Counted from the stretch's first letter, positions 8,220 to 14,953 are shown. The stretch is 14,953 bases of DNA from Candidatus Colimorpha onthohippi (GCA_018064565.1 JAGHVA010000049.1:1-14953), one strand, 5' to 3'. Made by a program: numbers and translations. Notes: generated by a model from the letters alone, not told the origin.

Positions 8220-8280
8220 CAAGAGAATAAAAAAAAGGAGCAATTCATCAACGTGAATTGCTCTTTTCTTTATTCTCTTG
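8220..8280. terminator. Long bidirectional terminator hairpin between convergent units
   Basis: The inner stem is a perfect 10 bp (8238-8247 with 8254-8263, GAGCAATTCA core, 6-nt loop), extended by A-U and G-U pairs. An outer perfect 12-bp arm pairs 8220-8231 with 8269-8280. T-rich tails follow on both strands: TCTTTTCTTT on +, and eight T on - (8236-8229). It ends the tRNA unit on + and the DUF4296 lipoprotein gene on -. The outer arm includes the last bases of the encoded CCA and the stop codon of the lipoprotein gene. Confidence 0.85.
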
Positions 8281-8620
8281 TTTCTGAATTGCTGCGCTCC
8301 TCCAACTGCTCCACCACCATGTCGTGGATGTGCTTATACTGCTCAGGCTGTTTGCTCATATAATATTTTACACTCCGCTCAAAACGATCACGGCTAATAC
8401 CTTTCCTGTCCAGCAACTCCTCATAACTACCTATTATTTCAGGAGTGAGTTCGTCATAATGATAACCTGTTTCAATGCCATAAAAACCCTCTATCAAATA
8501 AGCCTCTGTCAAAAAGTCCACCATCTGCTGCTCGCTGAGCAAATCAGCAGGTCTGCCACCACATGACAAACACACAACAAACGATATTATCAAAATACTA
8601 TTCCTTATTGTTCGCAACAT
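8270..8620 (-). CDS. DUF4296 family lipoprotein
   Basis: A 116-aa small secreted protein. The N-terminal hydrophobic segment (about 8-19) ends in CLSC-GG, so C20 is the likely lipidated cysteine, although the residue at -3 is an unusual cysteine. The rest is mostly helical and charged, with the segment ADLLSEQQMVDFLTEAYLIE (25-44) and a YxELLDRKGISRDRFERSVKYY-type stretch that are characteristic of DUF4296, a Bacteroidota family of unknown function. The start at 8620 is 8 nt after the restored stop of dut (8629), and the frameshifted dut reading frame would run over it. It is the last gene of the M23-trmD-clpP-dut cluster and ends inside the terminator stem. Confidence 0.8.
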   Translation of the reverse strand: MLRTIRNSILIISFVVCLSCGGRPADLLSEQQMVDFLTEAYLIEGFYGIETGYHYDELTPEIIGSYEELLDRKGISRDRFERSVKYYMSKQPEQYKHIHDMVVEQLEERSNSETRE

Positions 8621-8628
8621 CTTTATGA

Positions 8629-9068
8629 TTATTTATTTCCGGTATGACCAAATCCTCCATCTCCCCTGTCTGTGCCTGACAACTCCTGCACCTCGCACCA
8701 CTCCGCTTGCTCGTGACGAGCCACAACCATTTGCGCGCTATACGATCCCCATCATTTATTGTAAAATCCTGATCTGATAAGTTGATCAACACCACACACA
8801 ACTCGCCTCTGTAATCCGCATCTATAGTACCTGGAGCGTTCAATACCGTAACCCCATGCTTCAACGAAAGCCCACTGCGCGGACGTATCTGCGCCTCATA
8901 ACCAATCGGCAACTCTATATACAGACCCGTCTTTATCATCTTACGCTCCAACGGTCTCATCACCACCGAACCATCAGGCAAAAAAGCACGCAAATCCAAA
9001 CCCGCTGAATATGCCGTCTCATATTGCGGGAGCGGATGGTGACTGTGATTGATAACTTTTATTGTCAT
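8629..9068 (-). pseudogene. dut: dUTP diphosphatase with a 2-bp frameshift
   Basis: dUTPase hydrolyses dUTP to dUMP and keeps uracil out of DNA. Motif 1 (AGLDLRA), motif 2 (PRSGLSLKHG), motif 3 (GTIDADYRGEL) and the start of motif 4 (GDRIA) are in one frame. The frame then breaks in a GCGCGC run (8733-8738), and that frame continues as unrelated residues to 8598. Removing two bases of the run restores GDRIAQMVVARHEQAEW, the glycine-rich motif 5 (GTDRGDGGFGHTG) and a stop at 8629, giving a normal 145-aa enzyme. ATG at 9068 is the family start, 7 nt after the clpP stop; a longer frame begins only with TTG. Motif 5 closes over the active site, so the product as written is probably inactive unless this is a sequence error. 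Confidence 0.9.
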
Positions 9069-9075
9069 ATCTACA

Positions 9076-9738
9076 CTATTTTTTTTCAAGCACTTCGTCT
9101 ATCATACCATAGGCCTTGGCCTCCTGCGAGGTCATCCAATAATCACGGTCTGCATCCTTCCACACCTCATCATAATCTTTGCCACTATGGCGCGCTATTA
9201 TCTCATATAGCTCTTTTTTCAATTTCTGAATCTCTCGACACGTAATCTCCATGTCCGTAGCTTGACCTTCGGCACCACCCATAGGCTGGTGAATCATCAC
9301 TCGACTATGTGGCAATGCGCAACGCATGCCCTTCTCTCCAGCACAAAGCAACACACTTGCCATCGATGCTGCCAACCCCGTGCATATAGTAGAAATCTTG
9401 GGCGATATATACTGCATCGTATCATATATCCCTAATCCAGCATACACCGACCCTCCAGGAGAGTTAATATATATCTGAATATCCTTCTCCGGATCTGTAC
9501 TCTCAAGAAAAAGCAACTGCGCTTGAATCACATTCGCTGTGTAATCGTCTATAGCCGTACCCATAAAAATGATGCGATCCATCATCAACCGCGAAAACAC
9601 ATCCAATTGGGAGATATTTAGGGGTCTCTCTTCTATAATATATGGGGTAAGCGAACTGTTGATTTGCGATGTGTACTTGTCCAAGACTGTACTACTGATA
9701 CCACGATGACGGGTGGCAAATTTTTCAAACTCTGTCAT
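9076..9738 (-). CDS. clpP: ATP-dependent Clp protease proteolytic subunit ClpP
   Basis: Serine protease core of the Clp machine, a tetradecameric barrel fed by ClpX or similar unfoldases. With ATG at 9738 the protein is 220 aa and starts MTEFEKFATRHRG, as expected in Bacteroidota. The catalytic triad is S125 (GLAASMAS), H150 (MIHQPMGG) and D199 (DRDYWM). The INSPGGS motif is at 91-97. A longer open frame to 9816 begins with TTG and has no family similarity, so it is left out. The gene is preceded by a 179-bp gap after trmD with no clear promoter match; dut follows after 7 nt. In many bacteria clpP lies with tig and clpX, but neither is adjacent here. Confidence 0.96.
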   Translation of the reverse strand: MTEFEKFATRHRGISSTVLDKYTSQINSSLTPYIIEERPLNISQLDVFSRLMMDRIIFMGTAIDDYTANVIQAQLLFLESTDPEKDIQIYINSPGGSVYAGLGIYDTMQYISPKISTICTGLAASMASVLLCAGEKGMRCALPHSRVMIHQPMGGAEGQATDMEITCREIQKLKKELYEIIARHSGKDYDEVWKDADRDYWMTSQEAKAYGMIDEVLEKK

Positions 9739-9917
9739 ACTGCTGTTATTTGTAATTATAAACAACCAATTTTCTGATTCAAATAAGTAGCTATATATTG
9801 GTTTATTTCTTCGCAATAGTCGTTATTCTCTGAATTTTCTTTTAATAAGCGGTGCTCATAACCTCCCTTGCGTCGGCTTTCTCGCTACTGGCGGATAGGC
9901 TCAGCAATCAAAAACGC

Positions 9918-10595
9918 TTATTTCTTCAACAAGTCTGGACGACGCTGACGCGTACGCTCAAGAGCTTGCTCATAACGCCATTGTTCTATCTTAGCATGGT
10001 TTCCACCAAGCAAGACCTCTGGAACACGCCACCCTCTAAACTCGGCTGGACGTGTATATTCGGGAGGTGCCAACAACCCATCTTGAAACGAATCGGCCAA
10101 TGCCGACTGCTCATCTCCGATGGCTCCAGGCAACAGACGTATCACCGCATCACTTATCACCGCCACCGCCAACTCCCCTCCTGTCAACACATAATCTCCT
10201 ATACTGATTTCCCTTGTAATAAAATGCTCTCTAATCCGCTCATCTATACCTTTATAATGCCCACAAAGTATCATAAGATTCTGACACATCGAAAGCTCAT
10301 TCGCCACACCTTGCGTAAAAGGAACCCCGTCTGGCGCCGTATATATGACATCATCGTACTGACGCTGCCCCTGCAATTGTTCAATGCAGTTCACCACTGG
10401 CTCAACCGCCATAACCATACCAGCTGCACCACCATACGGATAGTCGTCTATGCTTCCATATTTCGTCAACGAATAATCGTGCAAATTGTGAAACACCACT
10501 TCCACAATACCCTTTTTTTGAGCCCGACTGATTATCGACTCCTCAAAAAACATGGATACCATATTCGGGAAAAGTGTGAGTATATCTAACCGCAT
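9918..10595 (-). CDS. trmD: tRNA (guanine-N1)-methyltransferase TrmD
   Basis: Methylates N1 of G37 next to the anticodon, preventing +1 frameshifting, with S-adenosylmethionine as donor. The 225-aa length is typical. The SPOUT trefoil-knot motifs are present: YGGAAGM at 54-60 (most relatives have GGGAGM), ILCGHYKGIDER at 109-120, and SIGDYVLTGGE at 131-141. DSFQDGLLAPPEYTRP at 168-183 is the segment that carries the catalytic aspartate. A basic, arginine-rich C-terminus follows. The start is 11 nt after the stop of the M23 endopeptidase gene, so the two are very likely co-transcribed. This is not the common rpsP-rimM-trmD-rplS arrangement. Confidence 0.96.
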   Translation of the reverse strand: MRLDILTLFPNMVSMFFEESIISRAQKKGIVEVVFHNLHDYSLTKYGSIDDYPYGGAAGMVMAVEPVVNCIEQLQGQRQYDDVIYTAPDGVPFTQGVANELSMCQNLMILCGHYKGIDERIREHFITREISIGDYVLTGGELAVAVISDAVIRLLPGAIGDEQSALADSFQDGLLAPPEYTRPAEFRGWRVPEVLLGGNHAKIEQWRYEQALERTRQRRPDLLKK

Positions 10596-10606
10596 AACAA
10601 ACGCTA

Positions 10607-11647
10607 CTATCTAATTTTCAGTTTTTGTCCTATCTGCAATGTGCTATTGCGCCCTATCCCATTAAGTTTGCACAATTTGGAGATTGTAGTGCCATTGCGC
10701 TGCGCTATCTTCCCCAACGTGTCACCACTACGCACTCTATAATACGACTTGCCACCATTGCCGCCAGATGCACTACCGCTTCTGCTTGCATATTGTTTTG
10801 ATACCTTTCTAAACGACTCTTTGGTCAATACCAACGTAGGCGAAATCAAAGAGTGCGTAGAGCAGTTTATCACATTTTCTGGATTCATCGCATTGCCTTC
10901 ATACCGAATCTCCAGATGCAGATGACTCCCATACGAACGACCAGTGTTTCCACACAAACCTATCAACTCCCCTGCTTTGACTACATCACCCGGCGTAACA
11001 TGTCGAGCCGACAAATGCGCATAATATGTTTCTAACCCGTTATTATGGCTTATCACTATTAGGTTGCCATACGATTTGTTGTATTTTGAGATACGCACCA
11101 CTCCATCCCACATAGCATAAATGGGATCCCCTTTGGGAGTAGCTAAATCTAAACCATAATGAAATCTACGACGACGAGGACCAAAATGCGATGTTGGACG
11201 TGCCGTGAGCGGCGTTGGCCACGAAAAACCATCACCACCCTCATTCAACAACCTGACAGTAATTTCTCCACCTAACTGAGAGATATCTACCTTCGGCTTA
11301 TGGATAGTCTCACTGTCAAAACTGGCATTCAATATGTCCTCCTCACTATCCACTCCTTCATCATCTACCGACTGAAAGATATGAGGCATCTCCAAACTAT
11401 CCTCTACCGAAGGATCTGTCATAAGTGGTGGAGGTGGGGCAAGTGGGGTACGCTCGTACATATAACTCTCATCGTCATCTGTACTCGATGAACTACGGAT
11501 TATTAAGCCTGCGTACTCATCATCATCATATATCACATCCAAATCATTTACCTCAATGACCGACTTCTTATTTTTGGGTGTCTGAGAATAACAAAATGGT
11601 ATGGATATACAAATGGCTAACGCCAGTATAATTATGTGCTTATTCAT
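10607..11647 (-). CDS. Secreted M23 metallopeptidase with C-terminal LysM
   Basis: A 346-aa protein from ATG at 11647; a longer frame to 11689 would put 14 residues before the signal peptide and is rejected. Order: signal peptide (about 1-22), an acidic low-complexity linker with a poly-proline stretch (about 30-125), a LytM/M23 domain (about 150-265) and a LysM domain (about 302-345). Zinc and catalytic residues are H163 and D167 (HYGLD), H211 (YYAHL), and H242/H244 (SHLHLE). The family cleaves peptidoglycan cross-links or activates amidases in the periplasm; LysM binds glycan. The zinc ligands look complete, so activity is likely. It is first in its transcription unit, with a consensus promoter about 64 bp upstream. 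Confidence 0.93.
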   Translation of the reverse strand: MNKHIIILALAICISIPFCYSQTPKNKKSVIEVNDLDVIYDDDEYAGLIIRSSSSTDDDESYMYERTPLAPPPPLMTDPSVEDSLEMPHIFQSVDDEGVDSEEDILNASFDSETIHKPKVDISQLGGEITVRLLNEGGDGFSWPTPLTARPTSHFGPRRRRFHYGLDLATPKGDPIYAMWDGVVRISKYNKSYGNLIVISHNNGLETYYAHLSARHVTPGDVVKAGELIGLCGNTGRSYGSHLHLEIRYEGNAMNPENVINCSTHSLISPTLVLTKESFRKVSKQYASRSGSASGGNGGKSYYRVRSGDTLGKIAQRNGTTISKLCKLNGIGRNSTLQIGQKLKIR

Positions 11648-11710
11648 ACTTACTCGATGTATCGACAGCCATGCTTCATCTGTGCTCACTCAGCATGACT
11701 ATAGAAATTG

Positions 11711-11741
11711 CAAAGGTACACAAAAATAATGAATAAACAAA
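11711..11741 (-). promoter_or_regulatory. Bacteroidota-type promoter of the M23-trmD cluster
   Basis: On the - strand TTTG (11741-11738), 19 nt, then TACCTTTG (11718-11711). The match is exact and the -7 octamer is identical to that of the prs promoter. The start would be near 11705, giving a leader of roughly 58 nt. Confidence 0.85.
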
Positions 11742-12316
11742 AAAAAAGCAGCGTAACCATTTTGGCTACACTCTTTTTTCATCTTTGCGAAGTGCTGTGT
11801 ATCAGCTTGTTCGCAACTATATTGATTTGTTATTTTTGTTCTCGTAATATAAGTGTTTCATCTTCAGGTACTCTTCTTTGGAATATGGAAGTATCTTGAT
11901 GTTACCATTTAGGTATATCGCATACACTCTAACACCCATAAAACCAACGGCATATATGGAGTTGTAATCCTTACTTGAGTGGTGGAATCCAATGATGTCA
12001 TCAAATACACACTTCGTCAAAAACCTACGCTGCAGCGTTAATATGGTGGATTGAATGATTCTATATCCATAGCCAGCATTGAATATTACCTACCTATATA
12101 AAAATAGACCAACCAATACTCATACAACTGAATTCGTTATAAATTTCATTGTTGTACAATGGTTCTTTTGTAGGTGCATAGTCATTATTGATTGGCGGTT
12201 ATAGCAATCGATGTTAACAGAACTGTCAGTATGGATTTAAAGCAAATTTCATCTGAGCAGAGAGGAGTACGCTCTTACTCCCCTACCTATCGGCCGACAT
12301 ATCCGTAGCCTGCAGC
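11742..12316. other. Gene-poor stretch between the M23 gene and the ATPase gene
   Basis: No complete gene is convincing over these 575 bases. A - strand open stretch at 11817-12089 may be a gene remnant (listed separately). A GGAGTA/TACTCC hairpin (12264-12281, 6-bp stem, 6-nt loop) lies 36 nt beyond the ATPase stop, but it has no T run on either strand, so it is not a classical terminator. The composition is AT-rich and typical of decaying or accessory DNA. Confidence 0.5.
11817..12089 (-). pseudogene. Possible remnant of an unrecognised gene
   Basis: On the - strand the frame is open for 91 codons from just after a TAG (12090-12092) to the stop at 11817. It has no ATG until well inside; the only start in the upstream half is TTG at 12020. 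The residues look protein-like (for example IYAVGFMGVRVYAIYLNGNI followed by a charged lysine-rich end), with no low-complexity bias. I do not recognise a family. It could be the 3' part of a lost gene, or chance in AT-rich DNA. Confidence 0.25.
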
Positions 12317-13606
12317 TTACTGAAGTATTGCGGAAATGGCATACAACGGATAGTTTGTCATCCAGTCTTGTTCTTTGTAAGGAGACATGGAAATCCGGAT
12401 ACCGTGAAGGTCGGGGTGGTTTGTTATAAAGGAATGGAGGGAACGCGATTTGACGTTTGTCTCGGCCTTGACTTCAATAGGAAGAATCTTGGATTCCTGC
12501 TGTATGAGGAAATCTAACTCGGCATCGGCTTTGCTGGTCCAATAATGGATGTCGAGATTATCAATGTTGGTTAGTTGCTGCAACACAAACTGTTCTGTGA
12601 ACGCACCCTTGAATTCAACAAATACATTTTCGCCAATCAACATTTGGTCGGCAGGGGCATTTGCCATACATCCCAACAGACCGCAATCGGACATATAAAG
12701 CTTGAAGGATGACGGATTTTCATAAAACTTGAGGGGAAGGGTGCCTTTATCGACTTTGGTTACTTGATGAATTATCCCACTGTCTTTTAGCCATTGTATG
12801 GCTGTCTCGTAATCATTTGAACGACTGCCTTTCTTGATGTTTCCGTAGGCAAACTTCTTGTTCTCTTTGGCCAATTGGACAGGTATGGAATCCAGCACTT
12901 GGTTGATGCGGATTACCTCATGGGTCGCAGCATGTTTGGAAGTGTCGTTGCGGTAGGCTGAAAGAATATTGTTTTGCAGTAGGCGTACTTCGGACAAATC
13001 GCCTTTCTCCACAAAGGATTTCACCACCTCGGGCATTCCGCCAACAAAATAATACTGTCGCAGATATTCGACATACCGATTGTGCATGGTTCCCATCAGC
13101 TCCCAGTCTCTCGAAAGCAAGATGTCAACCAGAGCATGTTGACCTACCGCATCGAGGAATTCAAGATAATCCATAGGATGCATGGGTATTAAATCCACTT
13201 TTCCAACAGGGAAAGATGTTCCCTGATGCAAGGTGATGCCCAGCAACGAACCCGCCACCATGACATGTAGTTGCGGTGCCTTTTCGTAAAAATATTTCAA
13301 CGCTGTCAGACCACGAGGAACCTCTTGAATTTCATCCAAAATGATGAGCGTTTCCTCGTCTGCTTTAATACCCGAAATCGCCTGAAGCCCTAAAACAATT
13401 CGCTCTATATCAAAGTCGAGAGATAATAAAGGTGCAACACGAGGCTCGTCCTCACAGTTGATATATATCATTTTTTTGTACTCCGACCGGCCAAATTCCT
13501 TCATAATCCAAGTCTTTCCAATCTGTCTTGCCCCTTCGAGAATTAGAGGTTTGCGGTTTTGTGATTTTTTCCAATTGAGTAACTTACTGTAAATCCTTCG
13601 TTTCAT
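12317..13606 (-). CDS. AAA_14/DUF4143 ATPase
   Basis: A 429-aa protein with two parts. The N-terminal AAA_14 ATPase domain has Walker A GARQIGKT at 25-32, Walker B LIILDE at 87-92 and a sensor-like VAGS near 117-120. The C-terminal DUF4143 region includes YFVGGMPEVV near 187-196 and a late ELDF...EVK pattern (E363, D365, E378, K380) that resembles a PD-(D/E)xK nuclease core. The family is widespread in Bacteroidota and other gut bacteria, often in many scattered copies; its role is not established. The start at 13606 has no Shine-Dalgarno. Just upstream is a four-unit 33-bp repeat array, and beyond it an IS30 element. The domain call is firm and the function open. Confidence 0.9.
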   Translation of the reverse strand: MKRRIYSKLLNWKKSQNRKPLILEGARQIGKTWIMKEFGRSEYKKMIYINCEDEPRVAPLLSLDFDIERIVLGLQAISGIKADEETLIILDEIQEVPRGLTALKYFYEKAPQLHVMVAGSLLGITLHQGTSFPVGKVDLIPMHPMDYLEFLDAVGQHALVDILLSRDWELMGTMHNRYVEYLRQYYFVGGMPEVVKSFVEKGDLSEVRLLQNNILSAYRNDTSKHAATHEVIRINQVLDSIPVQLAKENKKFAYGNIKKGSRSNDYETAIQWLKDSGIIHQVTKVDKGTLPLKFYENPSSFKLYMSDCGLLGCMANAPADQMLIGENVFVEFKGAFTEQFVLQQLTNIDNLDIHYWTSKADAELDFLIQQESKILPIEVKAETNVKSRSLHSFITNHPDLHGIRISMSPYKEQDWMTNYPLYAISAILQ

Positions 13607-13611
13607 GGTGT

Positions 13612-13941
13612 ATGTATGTTGCTATTCAAAATGCAAACATACATTTTTCTGGAGATATATCCTTGATAAATATACATTTTTCTGGAGATGATTTTTGGTA
13701 TGCAACACACTTTTTGGGAGACAAATTTGTCTGTTTGCTACATTTTTTTGGAGATATTGTAACAGACGCAAAAAGCAGACATGAATTTTTTAGCTTAATA
13801 ATAACTTATAGAAGTGAGCAAAACTTCCTGCCTGAGCATATAGCAAACGAAGATTTTGCGGTATCCTACACCAAAGTGATTCGCAAAAAGGCTTCTGGTA
13901 TAGGCAGGTCTTCCTCAGGTATATATGATAAGTTCCAATAA
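13612..13941 (+). CDS. Unrecognised small ORF with four 11-residue HFxGD repeats
   Basis: A 109-aa frame from ATG 13612 to TAA 13941, divergent from the ATPase with only 5 bp between the two start codons. Residues 9-52 are four back-to-back 11-residue units sharing HFxGD: NIHFSGD, NIHFSGD, ATHFLGD and LLHFFGD, each followed by four variable residues. Where units differ inside the core, some changes are silent (CAT/CAC, GAT/GAC in unit 3), a mild sign of selection on protein. The rest (53-109) is charged and has no recognised motif. No promoter or ribosome site is visible on this strand, and its promoter would have to lie inside the ATPase gene. It may not be translated, in which case the repeats act as DNA. 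Confidence 0.4.
   Translation: MYVAIQNANIHFSGDISLINIHFSGDDFWYATHFLGDKFVCLLHFFGDIVTDAKSRHEFFSLIITYRSEQNFLPEHIANEDFAVSYTKVIRKKASGIGRSSSGIYDKFQ
13634..13641 (-). promoter_or_regulatory. Possible -7 box of the ATPase gene
   Basis: TATGTTTG on the - strand fits TAnnTTTG and would start transcription about 22 nt before the ATPase start codon. The matching -33 position (13661-13664) reads AAGG instead of TTTG, so this is half a consensus. It overlaps the first unit of the 33-bp array. Confidence 0.35.
13636..13767. repeat. Four-unit 33-bp tandem array upstream of the ATPase gene
   Basis: Units start at 13636, 13669, 13702 and 13735. The core TACATTTTTCTGGAGAT is exact in units 1 and 2 and degenerate in 3 and 4. 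The GGAGA element recurs at 13651, 13684, 13717 and 13750, exactly 33 bp apart. The other half of each unit is unrelated between copies. Each unit equals 11 codons in the + frame. It is not CRISPR-like: the conserved cores are short, not palindromic as a whole, and too few. Confidence 0.85.
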
Positions 13942-14043
13942 GAAATGCAACTTTTGAGCCAAACAGGCAGGATGAAAAAGGTAAATAAACAACCCCCAAA
14001 AGAGTCAAAAGGCTCAATCAGGGGCTGAATGCGGAAAAAAGTT

Positions 14044-14051
14044 TACCTTTG
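14044..14051 (+). promoter_or_regulatory. Possible -7 box of the transposase gene
   Basis: TACCTTTG lies 23 nt before the transposase ATG and is the same octamer as in the prs and M23 promoters. No TTTG is found 19 nt upstream (14021-14024 is GGGG), so the promoter would be weak. Confidence 0.5.
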
Positions 14052-14074
14052 CATCTCGATCAAAAGTTACAGAG

Positions 14075-14953
14075 ATGAAACAACTTTCCAAGGAACAAAG
14101 ATACGCAATTTCCCTGTATTTGAAGGAAGGCAAGACACAAAAAGTGATTGCAGATGCAATAGGTGTCAGTAAATCAACCATTAGCAGGGAGATTAAGAGA
14201 AACTCTGGTACTCGAGGCTACTCCTTTAGGCAGGCGCAGGAACTGGCCGATATAAGAAAAGAGAGGCTTTGCTTACCGAGGAAAATGAACGCCGAAGTAC
14301 GCCAAAGAATTAAGAAACTGATGAGGTCAGAGGACTGGTCTCCAGAGCAGATCAAAGGGTGGTGTGATATTAAAGGCTATAGGATGGTGTCAAAGTCAAG
14401 CATCTACGAATATATTCGTAAGGATAAAGAACATGGTGGAGACTTGTACAGGCATTGTCGTTTCCAACTGAAACACCGAAGGAAACCTGTTGGGAAATAC
14501 ATGCCGATAAAAAACAGGGTAGGTATAGAGAAACGTCCTGCTGAAGCGGATGGTACTCGATTCGGAGACTGGGAGATGGACTTGATTGTGGGGGCAGGCG
14601 GTAAAGGGGCTATGGTTACATTGGTGGAAAGGTCAACATCCTACACCATGATAAGGAATCTCCCGTTGGGCAAGAATGCCAAAGGGGTTGCTTCCACAGT
14701 TATTGATATGTTGCTGCCGTTTAAACGATGTGGTGCGGTTAAAACCATCACAACCGATAATGGACCTGAATTTGCCGAACACGAGACTATTGCACGAAAA
14801 CTTGGTACCTCCGTCTATTTCGCTGACCCATACTGCTCTTGGCAGAAAGGCCACATTGAAAACACAAATATGCTATACCGTAGATATATCCCTTGTGACA
14901 AACATTTCGGCGATCACTCTGACGAAGAACTTTTACATATTCAATACAAACTC
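14075..14953 (+). CDS. IS30-family transposase, truncated by the window edge
   Basis: The frame is open from ATG 14075 to the last base (293 codons, no stop). It has an N-terminal helix-turn-helix (KTQKVIADAIGVSKSTISRE, about 20-39) and a DDE integrase core. The first acidic residue is in GDWEMDLIVG, the second in TTDNGPEF, and the glutamate is in the SWQKGHIEN segment. These match the IS30 family, to which IS4351 of Bacteroides belongs. A short C-terminal part must lie beyond the window. No frameshift is seen in the visible part, so the element may be active. It is oriented away from the ATPase gene and the repeat array. Confidence 0.93.
   Translation, partial: MKQLSKEQRYAISLYLKEGKTQKVIADAIGVSKSTISREIKRNSGTRGYSFRQAQELADIRKERLCLPRKMNAEVRQRIKKLMRSEDWSPEQIKGWCDIKGYRMVSKSSIYEYIRKDKEHGGDLYRHCRFQLKHRRKPVGKYMPIKNRVGIEKRPAEADGTRFGDWEMDLIVGAGGKGAMVTLVERSTSYTMIRNLPLGKNAKGVASTVIDMLLPFKRCGAVKTITTDNGPEFAEHETIARKLGTSVYFADPYCSWQKGHIENTNMLYRRYIPCDKHFGDHSDEELLHIQYKL

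Larger units (their letters stand above)
13942..14953 (+). mobile_element. IS30-family insertion sequence, 5' part
   Basis: The element is defined by its IS30-type transposase and runs past the right edge. The left terminal inverted repeat cannot be fixed because the right end is not visible; it should lie between about 13942 and 14044. An inverted TTGAGCC/GGCTCAA pair (13954-13960 with 14011-14017) lies in this stretch and may be part of the end or a hairpin. Confidence 0.75.

Noticed and set aside
8733..8745. Programmed ribosomal frameshift in dut
   Set aside because: No slippery heptamer or clear downstream structure; dUTPases are not known to need recoding in this family.
9069..9089. N-terminal extension of dUTPase overlapping clpP
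   Set aside because: Begins with TTG inside the clpP 3' end; ATG at 9068 matches the family start and leaves a 7-nt gap.
9739..9816. N-terminal extension of ClpP
   Set aside because: Begins with TTG and has no resemblance to ClpP; the ATG at 9738 fits the family.
11729..11899. Small hydrophobic + strand ORF (56 codons)
   Set aside because: It begins inside the consensus promoter of the divergent M23 gene and lies opposite the other open stretch; no family, promoter or ribosome site supports it.
12264..12281. Terminator of the ATPase gene
   Set aside because: The 6-bp stem has no T run on either strand.
12231..12308. 25-codon + strand ORF starting MDLKQISSEQ
   Set aside because: Too short and without similarity or promoter; chance cannot be excluded.
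13636..13767. CRISPR-like array
   Set aside because: Four units with short, drifting cores and no spacer-like unique segments of constant type; no cas genes in the window.

Overview
The window comes from a bacterium of the phylum Bacteroidota, most likely the order Bacteroidales. Three lines of evidence point there. Promoters match the Bacteroidota pattern TTTG-N19-TAnnTTTG. Start codons lack Shine-Dalgarno sequences and are preceded by A-rich stretches. The gene content fits too: a DUF4296 lipoprotein, an LtaS-like sulfatase-fold membrane enzyme, an AAA_14/DUF4143 ATPase and an IS30-family element. No genus can be assigned from the sequence alone.

Region 1 (1-5973, + strand) is a compact run of five genes. 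It holds the 3' end of a class A penicillin-binding protein, then rlmN (overlapping it by 23 nt), yifB, a secreted alpha/beta-hydrolase esterase, and an LtaS-like alkaline-phosphatase-superfamily membrane enzyme. Region 2 (5974-8143 and on to 8221) holds prs followed by rplY on the - strand, with a rho-independent terminator after rplY. A + strand pair, tRNA-Leu(CAA) and tRNA-Val(TAC), lies beside them. The two units diverge from back-to-back promoters at 7932-7998; both match the consensus exactly with 19-nt spacers, and their -33 boxes are 5 bp apart.

Region 3 (8220-11741, - strand) is a second housekeeping cluster, in transcription order: consensus promoter, secreted M23/LysM endopeptidase, trmD, a 179-bp gap, clpP, dut and a DUF4296 lipoprotein. 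It ends in a long hairpin shared with the convergent tRNA unit. dut is split by a 2-bp frameshift in a GCGCGC run; the missing C-terminal motif lies intact in the next frame.

Region 4 (about 11742-14953) looks like accessory DNA. It has a gene-poor stretch with a possible gene remnant, an AAA_14/DUF4143 ATPase on the - strand, and a four-unit 33-bp tandem array just upstream of that ATPase. Read on the + strand, the array encodes four 11-residue repeats with the core HFxGD. The 5' part of an IS30-family insertion sequence runs off the right edge. The HFxGD array beside the ATPase is the least explained structure in the window.
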